Part shown: positions 38,025 to 47,233 of the stretch, in pieces | Numbering within the stretch: position 1 is the stretch's first letter | Layout of the letters: each line of letters begins with the position of its first letter | Assembly: GCF_013074385.2 (NCBI RefSeq) | Contig: NZ_JABEYA020000014.1 | Span: 1 to 64,000, forward strand | Reading direction: 5' to 3' | DNA length: 64,000 bases | Origin: Vibrio ostreicida | Lineage (GTDB): Bacteria > Pseudomonadota > Gammaproteobacteria > Enterobacterales > Vibrionaceae | Program-made: the position numbers and the translations under genes | Notes under the pieces: generated by a model | The model's input: only the letters and a program-made list of their open reading frames with translations | The model's database searches: none | Told to the model about the DNA's origin: nothing

Positions 38025-38975
38025 TTACTCTTGCTTGTCACAAAGCTGAGTGATGTTGATTTTTTTCTGTAATCGAGTTACTTGATTGATATCGGTGACC
38101 CCAACGCCGATCTGAGCAACGGCCAGTGCAGAGAGCGCGGCCGCAAACGTGATCAGAGTGTTTTTGGGCATCGCTTGCATATGTCCCCAACACAGCCCCG
38201 CAACGAGAGTGTCGCCAGCGCCTACAGTACTGACCACCTCTATGGTCGGCGGCTGTGCGTGGATCCATTCATGGTTGTTCAGCCACATCACACCTTTAGG
38301 GCCTAAAGACACCACCACATTGTCCACGCCAGCCTGGGCAATAGCTTGCGCGGCGACTTGGCACTCACGGGTTGACAGGATCGGGGAGCCAACGAAAGCG
38401 GCCAATTCATCCTCATTGGGTTTGACCAGCCAAGGTGAAGCCTGAATGCCGGCTTTTAACGCGTCCTGACTCGAATCGAAAAGAACTTGTTTGCCGCGTT
38501 TTTGGAGATAAGACACCCATGAAGCACAGCGTTGCGGTGAAACACCAGCCGGTAAGCTGCCCGCCATGACAAAATATTGGTGATCGACGCACAGAGTCTT
38601 GAGTGTCGATTCAAATTGTTGAATAGCCTGCTCACTGATCGTCATACCGGGGAAATTGATGTCACTGACGCGGTCATCATTTTCGATCAGCTTGACGTTA
38701 ATTCGGGTTGCCCCATCGACACGAACAAAGGCATCAATGGCATTGATTTGGGTGAACAACTGACAAAACAGCTGCTGATTTTCTTGGCCAAGAAAACCGG
38801 TCACCGTCACTTTTGCTCCGAGATCGGATAGGACTCTGGCAACGTTGATCCCTTTACCCGCAGCATGCAAGGAGCTTTGCTTGATTAAGTTAACCTTTCC
38901 TGGCTTGAGAGTGTCTAAACCGCCCGTTAAATCGAGCGCTGGATTAAGCGTAATGGTCACGACTTTATTCGACAT
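38025..38975 (-). CDS. fruK: 1-phosphofructokinase
   Basis: FruK phosphorylates fructose 1-phosphate to fructose 1,6-bisphosphate. The 316-residue PfkB-family kinase has ITLNPALDLTGGLDTLKPGK, the substrate loop HAAGKGINVARVLSDLGAK and the catalytic VVSTVGAGDTLVAGLCWG. It lies between fruB and fruA with 9- and 17-base gaps, so it is in one operon. Levels of fructose 1-phosphate set by this enzyme would control the FruR repressor. Confidence 0.94.
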   Translation of the reverse strand: MSNKVVTITLNPALDLTGGLDTLKPGKVNLIKQSSLHAAGKGINVARVLSDLGAKVTVTGFLGQENQQLFCQLFTQINAIDAFVRVDGATRINVKLIENDDRVSDINFPGMTISEQAIQQFESTLKTLCVDHQYFVMAGSLPAGVSPQRCASWVSYLQKRGKQVLFDSSQDALKAGIQASPWLVKPNEDELAAFVGSPILSTRECQVAAQAIAQAGVDNVVVSLGPKGVMWLNNHEWIHAQPPTIEVVSTVGAGDTLVAGLCWGHMQAMPKNTLITFAAALSALAVAQIGVGVTDINQVTRLQKKINITQLCDKQE

Positions 38976-38984
38976 GGTAGGTCC

Positions 38985-40121
38985 TTATCCTTCTCCCAGA
39001 CCGGAATCAATCACGTTACCGATTGACTGAAGTGCTTGGGCCGCATCTGGGCCATTCGCGGTAAATTTCAATTGATGGCCGCTTTTTACGCCTAACGCGA
39101 TCACTTTCATTAGGCTTTTCGCGTTCACACTGGTATCGGTGCCATTGAGATTGGAGACCGTCAACGTAGATTCAAATTTTTTGGCCTCCGCCACCAGCAT
39201 CGCACCGGGTCTTGCGTGCAAACCATGCGTATTCTTTATGGTAAAAACCGCTTGTGTCATCGTGTCTGATGGTGTGAGGGTGTCATCAAGGGTTGAATCA
39301 AACAAACTCAACAACTCGGATTTGGAATCGCTAGTGAGTTTGAGCTGTTGGCCTTCCGCTACGAGCTCACTAATCTTATCAAGGTGTGACCGATGACTTT
39401 GATTGCATGCTGCAACAGTGATCAACGTTTTAACCGAACGGCCTTCGAACTCAAAGGGTTCGGCGACCGACACGATCGCCAAAGCGGTTTTGAGAACTGA
39501 CGTTGCTGAGCTGGAGAGCCAAACGCCTTTTCCCAAATGGGTAGGGGGCGCCATGATAAGATCGGCAACACACCCCTTATTAATGTAGCCCTGACGATTG
39601 AGCAGCTCACCCGCCATTGCGGTCAGTGGCCACATATCACTGATTGGGAGGTTGAGTTCCATTAAGGAAGGGGACAATTCACACGTCATTTGTATGTTTT
39701 GATTCAGTAAATCAGAGAGTTGTTGTGCGGTTTGAACTTGCTTGAGGAGGGATTCGAAACCGTCAGTTGAGATGACCTTGGTCAGTTGCTCAAGAATACT
39801 CAGATGCTCTGTGGACATGGCCGCAATACCGATCACGACATAAACCCATTGACCCTCTCCCCAATCGACGCCTTGCGGAATATGTACGATGGAGACCCCA
39901 GTTGCACGAACCCTATCTCTCGTCTCTATTGTGCCGTGCGGCATCGCGATGCCGTTGCCTAGATAGGTTGAGCTAAGCTGTTCGCGTTTCAACATGCCTT
40001 GCGCATAGCCAGATGTGACTTTGTTCGTATCAATTAAGGTGTGCGCCGCAAACTTAATCGCTGATTCTTTATCTGAAAAATGTTGATTAAAGGAAATGTC
40101 GTGTTCAGTTATCTTGAGCAT
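38985..40121 (-). CDS. fruB: fructose PTS IIA-HPr fusion (FPr)
   Basis: FruB passes phosphate from enzyme I to FruA. The 378 residues start with a IIA domain whose active histidine is in GNGIAMPHGTIETRD. A central linker domain follows, and a C-terminal HPr-like domain carries histidine in NTHGLHARPGAM. Length matches the known IIA-M-HPr form. It is the first gene of fruBKA, divergent from fruR, with a perfect Cra-type operator 62 bases upstream. Confidence 0.94.
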   Translation of the reverse strand: MLKITEHDISFNQHFSDKESAIKFAAHTLIDTNKVTSGYAQGMLKREQLSSTYLGNGIAMPHGTIETRDRVRATGVSIVHIPQGVDWGEGQWVYVVIGIAAMSTEHLSILEQLTKVISTDGFESLLKQVQTAQQLSDLLNQNIQMTCELSPSLMELNLPISDMWPLTAMAGELLNRQGYINKGCVADLIMAPPTHLGKGVWLSSSATSVLKTALAIVSVAEPFEFEGRSVKTLITVAACNQSHRSHLDKISELVAEGQQLKLTSDSKSELLSLFDSTLDDTLTPSDTMTQAVFTIKNTHGLHARPGAMLVAEAKKFESTLTVSNLNGTDTSVNAKSLMKVIALGVKSGHQLKFTANGPDAAQALQSIGNVIDSGLGEG

Positions 40122-40182
40122 ATAGCCTCTTTGTTTTGATCTATACGATATAACCAGTCTAGTAGACAGTCTTCTTACACAG

Positions 40183-40198
40183 GCTGAATCGATTCAGC
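40183..40198. promoter_or_regulatory. Cra/FruR operator, perfect palindrome, fruB side
   Basis: GCTGAATCGATTCAGC is a perfect 16-base palindrome matching the known Cra site pattern TGAATCGNTTCA. It lies 62 bases upstream of the fruB start and should repress fruBKA until fructose 1-phosphate releases FruR. Confidence 0.85.
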
Positions 40199-40289
40199 AA
40201 AAAAGCAAAAAAAACCAAACGAACCGCTCGATGATCACCAAAAAATAACTCGAATAATCATAATGTGATCATGGTTAACTTTTGATCAC

Positions 40290-40305
40290 GCTGAATCGTT
40301 TCGTC
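40290..40305. promoter_or_regulatory. Cra/FruR operator, middle copy
   Basis: GCTGAATCGTTTCG differs from the palindromic core by one base. It sits between the fruB and fruR sites in the divergent promoter region. Confidence 0.7.
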
Positions 40306-40311
40306 TGTTAG

Positions 40312-40327
40312 GCTGAATCGTTCCAGT
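40312..40327. promoter_or_regulatory. Cra/FruR operator within the fruR promoter
   Basis: GCTGAATCGTTCCAGT has one mismatch to the core and ends one base before a perfect -10 box, TATAAT. A repressor bound here would block the fruR promoter, which suggests autoregulation. Confidence 0.7.
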
Positions 40328-40328
40328 C

Positions 40329-40334
40329 TATAAT
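40329..40334 (+). promoter_or_regulatory. -10 box of the probable fruR promoter
   Basis: TATAAT matches the sigma-70 -10 consensus exactly. The region 17 bases upstream (TGTTAG) is a poor -35 match. It lies 64 bases before the fruR start. Confidence 0.5.
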
Positions 40335-40397
40335 GCAAACATTGCCATGGTTCAGGTGGTGAAATTTTGATCCATTCCACATAAAAAGCAGGTTTCT

Positions 40398-41378
40398 ATG
40401 ACATTAGATCAAATAGCCAAATTGGCAGGAGTGTCTAAAACGACCGCCAGTTATGTCATTAATGGTAAGGGGGCAAAATACCGGATCAGTGAGAGCACTC
40501 AGAAGAGAGTGATGGCGGTTGTTAATGAGCACAATTATCGACCCGATCTTGCGGCCAGTACCCTCAGAGTTGGGCAAAGTCGTTCATTTGGCCTAATTAT
40601 TCCAGATTTGGAGAACACCAGCTACGCTCGACTTGCCAAGCTTCTTGAACAAAACTCCAGAACCATAGGTTATCAAACACTGATTGCTTGTTCAGACGAT
40701 GATGCCGACACAGAAAAAAGTGTGGCTCATGCGTTAGTCAGTCGTAAAGTTGATGCGTTGTTTGTCGCCAGTGCCATCCCTGAAGCCAATGACTTTTACC
40801 TTCAACTTCAGCAAGATGGCACCCCAGTCATTGCCATCGATCGCCCGCTTGACGATGAGTTTTTCTCCTGTGTCATCAGTGAAGATTTTGATGCGGCTTT
40901 TGAATTGACCTCATCGATATTATCGGACAGCATCACCAGTATTGGCCTGATTGGCGCGTTACCCAACCTCAATGTCTCTCGTGAGAGAGAATTGGGCTTT
41001 TACAGTGCGCTCACTGATCCCAGTGTCTCTACTCTGGTTGGCTATGGTGAGCATTTTCAACGTAAAGATGGTAAGCAGGTACTGGAAGGCTGGTTGGAAA
41101 ATAACTGTGTGCCCAAAGCCATTGTGACCACCTCATACACTTTACTTGAAGGGGTACTCGACCTCTTGTTGGAGCAACCTGAGCGATTGTCTGGGGTGAA
41201 GTTTGCAACCTTTGGTGATCACAGGTTATTGGACTTCTTACCAGTCAAGATAAATTCGTTACCTCAACAGCTAGAAATGATCGCAGACAGCGCTTTAACT
41301 CGTGCAATGAATGCCATCGCAAAACGTTATCAGCCCGGTATCGAATTAGTGCCAAGAAAAATCATTGTAAGGCAATAA
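40398..41378 (+). CDS. fruR: LacI-family fructose repressor (Cra/FruR)
   Basis: This 326-residue LacI-type regulator begins MTLDQIAKLAGVSKTTASYV, the FruR helix-turn-helix, followed by RISESTQKRVMAVVNEHNYR. The hinge and sugar-phosphate domain carry SRSFGLIIPDLENTSYARLA. In vibrios the family represses fruBKA and is relieved by fructose 1-phosphate. It is divergent from fruB with three operators in the 276-base gap. AGCAGG precedes the start. Confidence 0.93.
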   Translation: MTLDQIAKLAGVSKTTASYVINGKGAKYRISESTQKRVMAVVNEHNYRPDLAASTLRVGQSRSFGLIIPDLENTSYARLAKLLEQNSRTIGYQTLIACSDDDADTEKSVAHALVSRKVDALFVASAIPEANDFYLQLQQDGTPVIAIDRPLDDEFFSCVISEDFDAAFELTSSILSDSITSIGLIGALPNLNVSRERELGFYSALTDPSVSTLVGYGEHFQRKDGKQVLEGWLENNCVPKAIVTTSYTLLEGVLDLLLEQPERLSGVKFATFGDHRLLDFLPVKINSLPQQLEMIADSALTRAMNAIAKRYQPGIELVPRKIIVRQ

Positions 41379-41401
41379 CCCAATTGAAGTTGGGTTATTG
41401 C
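41372..41401 (+). terminator. terminator-like hairpin at the fruR end
   Basis: GCAATAACCCAA and TTGGGTTATTGC are perfect 12-base arms around six bases; the fruR stop lies in the first arm. The following T run is short (TTGTTATT). Confidence 0.65.
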
Positions 41402-41407
41402 TTGTTA

Positions 41408-41926
41408 TTAATATTGGAATCGCACCGACATGGCAATTTGAGGGCCGTATAGGCCATTGTTACGAGTTTCAGCAGATAGAGAAAGTTGATCAGTAGAATG
41501 AAAGCGTATACCTGCATGAAAGACGGAACTGTCGTCATTACGACCGATGCGGCCCGTTAATTCGATTTGATCGGCAAGCCACATGCGAGCACCGATATTC
41601 ACTTCTACTTGGTTTTCCGAGGCGCCTCCAGATTTAGGCACGTATTTGACTCTGTGTATCAGCAGTTGCCCATACACGTCTGCGAATTGGCTAACGGGTC
41701 CATTAAAACCAACCCCACCAGCGATATCATAGTCTTTGTCAAACTGGGTGTCGGCACGGATAATAAAATGAGAATTATCAGTAAAAAGCGTACTGAACTC
41801 TGCGCCCGACATTTCTGGATTGATCGCGGTACGAACTTCAAAAAAGTTATACATAAAATTGTTCGCGTGAGCGTTGCTGGTTAAGCCTGCGCTGGCGAAT
41901 GCGCAGGCTAAAATGATCTTTTTCAA
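41408..41926 (-). CDS. small outer-membrane beta-barrel-like protein, unknown
   Basis: The 172-residue protein has a signal peptide (LKKIILACAFASAGLTSNAHA) and alternating beta strands. It ends SVRFQY with a terminal aromatic, as in outer-membrane barrels. The probable start is TTG 41926, eight bases after GGAG; an ATG eight codons upstream lacks a good site. I do not recognise the family. It might be an eight-strand barrel. It is convergent with fruR. Confidence 0.65.
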   Translation of the reverse strand: MKKIILACAFASAGLTSNAHANNFMYNFFEVRTAINPEMSGAEFSTLFTDNSHFIIRADTQFDKDYDIAGGVGFNGPVSQFADVYGQLLIHRVKYVPKSGGASENQVEVNIGARMWLADQIELTGRIGRNDDSSVFHAGIRFHSTDQLSLSAETRNNGLYGPQIAMSVRFQY

Positions 41927-42062
41927 CGGTACTACTCCGACTAGCATCAAGTTTTTGACGAAAAGATGCGGTTAACGAAAACTAACCAAAGCTAAGCAAT
42001 AATTAAGCCGTATCCAGCCATTCGGTCAGATTTTAACTCATAGTCAGGATAAATACCTTATT

Positions 42063-42425
42063 TTAAAGCAGTTGAATGCGATCAACATCAATTTCCGCGG
42101 TTCTGCCGCCTTCAAATTCCCCAAAAATACGCAAAGAGGTGTCAGGGTCAATCGGTTGGTTGAGTCGAATATCGTCATCAATACTGATTTGAATCTCATT
42201 TTTTCCGTCAGAAAACAGATAAGTATCTGCGCTTATTTGACGAACAATATTGCCGTCTACGACCACCTTTTTCTCGACAAACAGACTATTGTCTGCCAAT
42301 AGGGCGTCAAGCGACGCCACCTCGATTGGGCCGTTGTATTGAATGCTTGAGTGAGTCTCGTGGGCTAGCGCGATCGTCGGTCCCAATATGAGAGCGGCGG
42401 CGGTGGCGAGTATAATGTGTTTCAT
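42063..42425 (-). CDS. BOF-fold periplasmic protein (YgiW/YdeI family)
   Basis: This 120-residue protein has a signal peptide (MKHIILATAAALILGPTIALA) and a bacterial OB-fold. Markers are VVVDGNIVRQISADTYLFSD and NEIQISIDDDIRL, as in YgiW and YdeI. Family members have been tied to stress and antimicrobial peptide tolerance in enterics. The role here is not shown. No two-component genes (such as qseBC) are adjacent. Confidence 0.83.
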   Translation of the reverse strand: MKHIILATAAALILGPTIALAHETHSSIQYNGPIEVASLDALLADNSLFVEKKVVVDGNIVRQISADTYLFSDGKNEIQISIDDDIRLNQPIDPDTSLRIFGEFEGGRTAEIDVDRIQLL

Positions 42426-42596
42426 GAGAGTGTCCTTTATCGATAATAACCGTAATTGGTCATGGGATTAGAGCATCCGCATGTTGAACCGCCTCTGATG
42501 AGGTTATTCATAATCGATTCATGGCTTGAGCATGCGAGTGTAAAAACGATATGATGACGGACCTTCCTAGCGAAACTGTCTGAAAATAAGTGGATT

Positions 42597-44060
42597 ATGC
42601 GTCGAGCAATAGATGCGTTAATGGTTCAGGGAACCACCTCCGATGCAGGAAAAAGTGTATTAGTCGCGGCTCTATGCCGTATTCTTGCAAGAAAAGGCAT
42701 TAAAGTTGCCCCATTTAAGCCACAAAATATGGCACTCAATAGTGCAGTAACGGCTGATGGTGGTGAAATCGGTCGTGCTCAGGCTGTTCAGGCCAAAGCA
42801 GCCAATATTGAGCCCAATGTCCATATGAACCCTGTGCTTCTGAAGCCCAGTTCGGATACCGGTGCTCAGGTGATCGTGCAAGGTAAGGCGCGCCCGCCGA
42901 TGAGAAGCATCGGCCAAAAGACATACAAAGATGAGATGCTCCCCGTGGTTCTTGAGTCCTTTGTGACCTTAACGCAAGCGTATCAGTCTGTGATGATCGA
43001 GGGGGCAGGCAGCCCTGCCGAGATCAACTTGCGGGCAAATGATATTGCCAATATGGGGTTTGCGGAACCGGCGGACGTTCCGGTCATCATCATTGCGGAC
43101 ATTGATCGTGGCGGTGTTTTTGCGCACTTGGTTGGGACGCTCGAATTGCTGTCTGAGTCAGAACAGAAAAGGGTGGTTGGTTTTGTCATCAACCGTTTCA
43201 GAGGGGATATATCGCTGCTGCAACCCGGCTTGAACTGGCTCGAAGAGAGAACCGGAAAACCCGTCATTGGGGTCCTCCCTTACTTGCATGGTTTTGATTT
43301 AGAAGCGGAAGATGCAATCAATACCACACAACAGGTTGGTGAGGAATGTCAGTTGAATGTGGTCGTCCCAGTTTTGACACGAATTAGCAATCACACGGAT
43401 TTTGATGCTCTGCGCCTTCACCCCGAGGTCAACCTTCGTTTTGTTGGTCAGGGTGAGCGGCTTGACAAGGCGGACTTGATTATTCTGCCGGGGACCAAGT
43501 CGGTCCGTTCAGATCTCGCGTATTTACGTCGTCAAGGTTGGGATAAAGATATTGAGCGGCATCTTAGGTTTGGTGGTAAGTTGATGGGGATTTGCGGAGG
43601 TTATCAGATGTTAGGTGTGCAGATTAGTGATCCATCCGGTGTTGAAAGTGAGGCGGGGGAAAGTCAGGGACTCAATTATTTGCCGATCACCACGGAACTG
43701 AAGGAGGAGAAAGCACTGGTTAATGTCAGTGGGACTCTTGAACTCAATGGTGAACAGGCGCCGGTTACAGGCTACGAAATCCATGTAGGTAGAACTGCAC
43801 TAAACCACCCCAGTCTCATTCGACTGGATTCAGGCAAAGGGGATGGCGTTGTCAGTGAGTGTAATCAAGTTCTGGGAACGTATCTTCACGGTATATTTGA
43901 CAACGCTCAGGCATTGAGTTTGCTCACCCGGTGGGCAGGCGCGCAAGGCGTGACGGAACGGGATCACCAGCAACAACAAGAAAATGCGATTAATCTTATT
44001 GCCGATACCGCCGAACAACATCTCAATCTCTCGTTACTTTGGCCGGAGCTGTATCGTTGA
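42597..44060 (+). CDS. cobQ: cobyric acid synthase
   Basis: CobQ amidates adenosyl-cobyrinate side chains during cobalamin synthesis. The 487-residue protein has the ATP-binding [20 protein letters not shown], then [11 protein letters not shown] and the glutamine amidotransferase triad region with [12 protein letters not shown] (nucleophile Cys) and [10 protein letters not shown]. No other cob genes are in the window. Its stop overlaps the TTG start of modA by three bases, so it is cotranscribed with the molybdate transporter genes. I see no cobalamin riboswitch upstream. Confidence 0.94.
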   Translation: MRRAIDALMVQGTTSDAGKSVLVAALCRILARKGIKVAPFKPQNMALNSAVTADGGEIGRAQAVQAKAANIEPNVHMNPVLLKPSSDTGAQVIVQGKARPPMRSIGQKTYKDEMLPVVLESFVTLTQAYQSVMIEGAGSPAEINLRANDIANMGFAEPADVPVIIIADIDRGGVFAHLVGTLELLSESEQKRVVGFVINRFRGDISLLQPGLNWLEERTGKPVIGVLPYLHGFDLEAEDAINTTQQVGEECQLNVVVPVLTRISNHTDFDALRLHPEVNLRFVGQGERLDKADLIILPGTKSVRSDLAYLRRQGWDKDIERHLRFGGKLMGICGGYQMLGVQISDPSGVESEAGESQGLNYLPITTELKEEKALVNVSGTLELNGEQAPVTGYEIHVGRTALNHPSLIRLDSGKGDGVVSECNQVLGTYLHGIFDNAQALSLLTRWAGAQGVTERDHQQQQENAINLIADTAEQHLNLSLLWPELYR

Positions 44061-44812
44061 ACTTTCGGTCTAACTTACGAATTTGTCTGATGGCATGGTT
44101 GAGTATCACCTACAGTGCAGTGGGCGATGCCGAGCCCCTTACCGTTTACGCGGCCTCCTCCATGACTCAAGTGATTAACGTATTAGCGAATGAGTACGAG
44201 TTGATGACAGAAACCCGGGTTACGCCAGTGTTTGCCGCTTCATCGGCCCTCGCGCAACAAATCAGGCATGGTGCGCCCGCCGACATTTTTATCTCAGCCA
44301 ATCGCCATTGGGCTCAGTATCTGGTCACGCAGGGTCATGTTCATCGTGATGCGGTGACCAACCTAGTGTCGAATCAGTTGGTGATTGTTTCCTCCCACCG
44401 ATGGGGAAGCGGTTTTAACCTCACCGATATTCAAGATTGGACGCATCGCCTAGCGGATGAGAGATTAGCGGTTGGCCAGACCGATGTGGTTCCAGTGGGG
44501 ATTTACGCCAAGGAAGCTTTGATCTTTTATGGGTTGTGGGACCGCCTTAAAGTGGCTCTAGCGCCAGTCAATAATGCGCGAAAGGCACTTATTTTGGTTG
44601 AACGAGAGGAAACACCCTTAGGGATCGTTTACAAAACCGATGCGGTATCGAGTGACAAGGTTTCCATTGTTGCGACTTTCCCATCGGCAAGCCACAGCGG
44701 TATTGTTTATCCGATGGCAACGCTCAATACACGGCCTGAAACACTCGATTTTGCGTTGTTTTTGCAAACGACTCACGCACAAGTCATTTTTAAACAATAT
44801 GGATTTCTTTAA
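44057..44812 (+). CDS. modA: molybdate ABC transporter, substrate-binding protein
   Basis: ModA captures molybdate (or tungstate) in the periplasm. The 251-residue protein has an N-terminal signal (about 30 residues) and then [20 protein letters not shown], the oxyanion-binding start, and [15 protein letters not shown]. The start TTG at 44057 overlaps the cobQ stop and has CGGAG eight bases upstream. ModB follows after two bases. It supplies molybdenum for the MoeA/MoeB pathway encoded at 3.5-5.5 kb. Confidence 0.92.
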   Translation: MNFRSNLRICLMAWLSITYSAVGDAEPLTVYAASSMTQVINVLANEYELMTETRVTPVFAASSALAQQIRHGAPADIFISANRHWAQYLVTQGHVHRDAVTNLVSNQLVIVSSHRWGSGFNLTDIQDWTHRLADERLAVGQTDVVPVGIYAKEALIFYGLWDRLKVALAPVNNARKALILVEREETPLGIVYKTDAVSSDKVSIVATFPSASHSGIVYPMATLNTRPETLDFALFLQTTHAQVIFKQYGFL

Positions 44813-44814
44813 CA

Positions 44815-45516
44815 ATGTTCGCCGCCCTTTCAGAGTATGAATACCAAGCTTTGATGTTGAGCTTAAAAGTAGCCGTGTATGCTACAGGCTGGCTGATCCC
44901 GATTGGTATCGGACTTGGTTGGGTATTGGCAAAGAAACAGTTTGTTGGCAAAACTTGGCTCGACAGTTTGGTGCATTTACCCCTTGTTTTGCCACCGGTG
45001 GTGATTGGCTACCTTTTGCTGATTTCAGTCGGCCGTCAAAGTTATATTGGGCACTGGCTGTATGAGTATTTTGGATTGGTGTTTTCGTTCAGTTGGAAGG
45101 GGGCGGTACTGGCCTGCCTTGTGGTTTCATTGCCTTTGATGGTGCGGGCTATTCGACTGAGTGTCGAGAATGTCGATGCTCGTTTAGAGCAGGCCGCGGC
45201 GACTTTAGGAGCATCGCCGACTCGGGTGTTTTGTACGATTACGCTTCCACTGATTTTTCCCGGGGTGATCAGTGGTGCATTGCTGTCGTTTGCACGTAGC
45301 CTTGGTGAATTTGGTGCGACGATAAGTTTTGTGTCCAATATACCGGGTGAGACACAAACGATTCCATTGGCTATGTATACCTTTATTGAAACGCCGGGGG
45401 CGGAAACAGAAACCTTGCGTTTGTGTGTCTTGTCAGTCTTGATTGCGCTCTGCGCTTTATTACTCTCTGATCGGGCGAGTCGTCGTCTGACGAAAAGACT
45501 AGGGACTCACGGATGA
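44815..45516 (+). CDS. modB: molybdate ABC transporter permease
   Basis: A 233-residue inner-membrane permease with about five membrane segments. The ABC-coupling loop reads AAATLGASPTRVFCTITLPLI, which holds the EAA-type signature. The final region SLGEFGATISFVSNIPGETQ is typical of ModB. Its stop overlaps the modC start (ATGA), indicating translational coupling. Confidence 0.94.
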   Translation: MFAALSEYEYQALMLSLKVAVYATGWLIPIGIGLGWVLAKKQFVGKTWLDSLVHLPLVLPPVVIGYLLLISVGRQSYIGHWLYEYFGLVFSFSWKGAVLACLVVSLPLMVRAIRLSVENVDARLEQAAATLGASPTRVFCTITLPLIFPGVISGALLSFARSLGEFGATISFVSNIPGETQTIPLAMYTFIETPGAETETLRLCVLSVLIALCALLLSDRASRRLTKRLGTHG

Positions 45517-46613
45517 GTGCGATAGACATTCAATTTAAGCAGTCATTTTTAGGGCTAGAATTTGATATTGAGGTGTCGATTCCTTATCAAGGGGTGACTG
45601 CGATCGTTGGCCCCTCTGGTGCTGGGAAGACCACCTTCATTAACGTGATGAGTGGCCTCATTCAGCCCGATGAAGGCCGGATAGAGATGGCGGGCAATAT
45701 TCTGTTTTGTTCTGCGTCCCAGATCCATATCCCTACCTATCAACGTCGTCTTGGCTACGTCTTTCAGGAAGCACGGCTTTTCCCCCATTATCGAGTAAAA
45801 GGGAATTTACGTTATGGAGTCGACACACCCGACAGCGCGTATTTTGATAAAATAGTGAAGCTGTTGGCTTTAGACGATCTTCTTGAACGCTACCCAGTCC
45901 GACTGTCTGGTGGCGAAAAGCAACGGGTTGCCATAGGTCGGGCGCTGTTGTCAAAACCCAGCTTACTCTTAATGGATGAGCCTCTGGCGTCTTTAGATCG
46001 AAGAAGAAAAGCAGAAGTCTTGCCATTCTTGGAGCGGTTGGCGACAGAGGTCGATACCCCGATCATTTATGTGTCGCATAGCTTGAACGAAGTCGCTCGA
46101 TTGGCCGATCATCTTGTGATCCTCAATAAAGGAAAGGTGATCGATTCGGGGCCAATCGCCACGGTGTGGTCATCTGATGCGATGCTACCTTGGCAGCCTC
46201 TTAGACAACACAACACCTTATGGAAAGCAATGGTGATGGGGGAACATCAAGGGTTAACTCAGTTAGCGTTGCGAGGTGGTCTGGCGTTATGGGTCCCGCG
46301 GTTAAACAGACAACCCCGCGAAAGAGTGAGCTTGCATATTCAGGCTGAGGATGTATCCGTGTCTTTGCAAGCACCGAGGCAAAGCTCAATACGCAATGTT
46401 GTACCAGTGGTCATTTTAGCCATAGAGACACCATGCCTTCAATCAGAACAGGACAGTGTCTTGGTCAAACTGGCTATAGATGACGAGCATTGCTTGTGGT
46501 CGAGCATCACTCATTGGGCTAAAGATGAACTTGGTTTACGGGTTGGATTAGCGGTCTATGCACAAATCCAAACGATCAATGTAGATCTGGATAGTCCAGG
46601 ATTGTGTTATTAA
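45513..46613 (+). CDS. modC: molybdate ABC transporter ATPase
   Basis: This 366-residue cytoplasmic ATPase powers ModB. The Walker A is GPSGAGKTTF, the signature LSGGEKQRVAIGRALLS, and Walker B SLLLMDEPLASLD. The C-terminal 90 residues form a molybdate-binding TOBE domain (VSLHIQAEDVSVSLQAP), as in ModC. It ends the cobQ-modABC unit, followed by a hairpin at 46612. Confidence 0.95.
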   Translation: MSAIDIQFKQSFLGLEFDIEVSIPYQGVTAIVGPSGAGKTTFINVMSGLIQPDEGRIEMAGNILFCSASQIHIPTYQRRLGYVFQEARLFPHYRVKGNLRYGVDTPDSAYFDKIVKLLALDDLLERYPVRLSGGEKQRVAIGRALLSKPSLLLMDEPLASLDRRRKAEVLPFLERLATEVDTPIIYVSHSLNEVARLADHLVILNKGKVIDSGPIATVWSSDAMLPWQPLRQHNTLWKAMVMGEHQGLTQLALRGGLALWVPRLNRQPRERVSLHIQAEDVSVSLQAPRQSSIRNVVPVVILAIETPCLQSEQDSVLVKLAIDDEHCLWSSITHWAKDELGLRVGLAVYAQIQTINVDLDSPGLCY

Positions 46614-46634
46614 ACGCCGCAAACCGCGGCGTTT
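46612..46634. terminator. hairpin at the end of modC
   Basis: AAACGCCGC and GCGGCGTTT are perfect 9-base arms around AAACC, starting at the modC stop. No real T run follows on either strand, so it is a weak or Rho-assisted terminator between convergent genes. Confidence 0.5.
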
Positions 46635-46643
46635 GGGGTGAAG

Positions 46644-47081
46644 TTAGCGAGTAAAAACATCGGTAAAGTCGCGTTTTAAGATAGGGTCTCGACGTGCTTT
46701 TTTTATCTGTTTGACCATATCTTTGACGCTGTTTTGCAGTACCTGATCCAATAATTGGGCACGGTAAGCTTCTTGTTGCTGCTCGTCCATCTCTTCAGGC
46801 AGTTTTAATGTTGGGAACTCTTCCATAACACTTATACCCGCAAAAGCCTGACTCACCGAAACAAGGGCATGGAACTGTTCAAAGTTATCGAGTACATTCT
46901 GGGCACTGTTTGGAAGTTCACTCCAAGCCTCACGCACTGCCTCTTCAGAGACTTCATGAATAGAGGTGATCATGTAGTGCATCCCATCGGGGATGTCATC
47001 AAATTCAATCACTTGGCGGAGCTCTGCTGAAATGGTGGACAAATCGACTTGGGGTTGTTCTGTTGAATTGGTGTCAGACAT
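46644..47081 (-). CDS. conserved hypothetical protein (perhaps DUF3069)
   Basis: A 145-residue acidic, mostly helical protein without signal or membrane segment. It starts MSDTNSTEQPQVDLSTISAE and ends in a basic stretch, KQIKKARRDPILKRDF. From memory it resembles the DUF3069 family of gammaproteobacteria, but I cannot confirm that. No function is known. It is convergent with modC and divergent from the response-regulator gene at 47234. Confidence 0.7.
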   Translation of the reverse strand: MSDTNSTEQPQVDLSTISAELRQVIEFDDIPDGMHYMITSIHEVSEEAVREAWSELPNSAQNVLDNFEQFHALVSVSQAFAGISVMEEFPTLKLPEEMDEQQQEAYRAQLLDQVLQNSVKDMVKQIKKARRDPILKRDFTDVFTR

Positions 47082-47233
47082 TCGCTCTCTCGTAAATATA
47101 GGGTTGTAACGTCCCTATCCTAAAAAAAATAGATTAAATGTCAACAGTAGTGGTGGAAATCCTCGTCTTGGAGTATTCTTAATCATAAGCAACTGATTTT
47201 TCGGCCAGTTTACTCATTTAAGAAGGTAGATAC

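Noticed and set aside
40266..40291. CRP site in the fruB-fruR gap (TGTGATC ... GATCACG)
   Set aside because: Half sites are not spaced as TGTGA-N6-TCACA; matches in the correct spacing are poor.
42426..42596. Cobalamin riboswitch before cobQ
   Set aside because: The gap is only 171 bases and I see no B12-box-like sequence.
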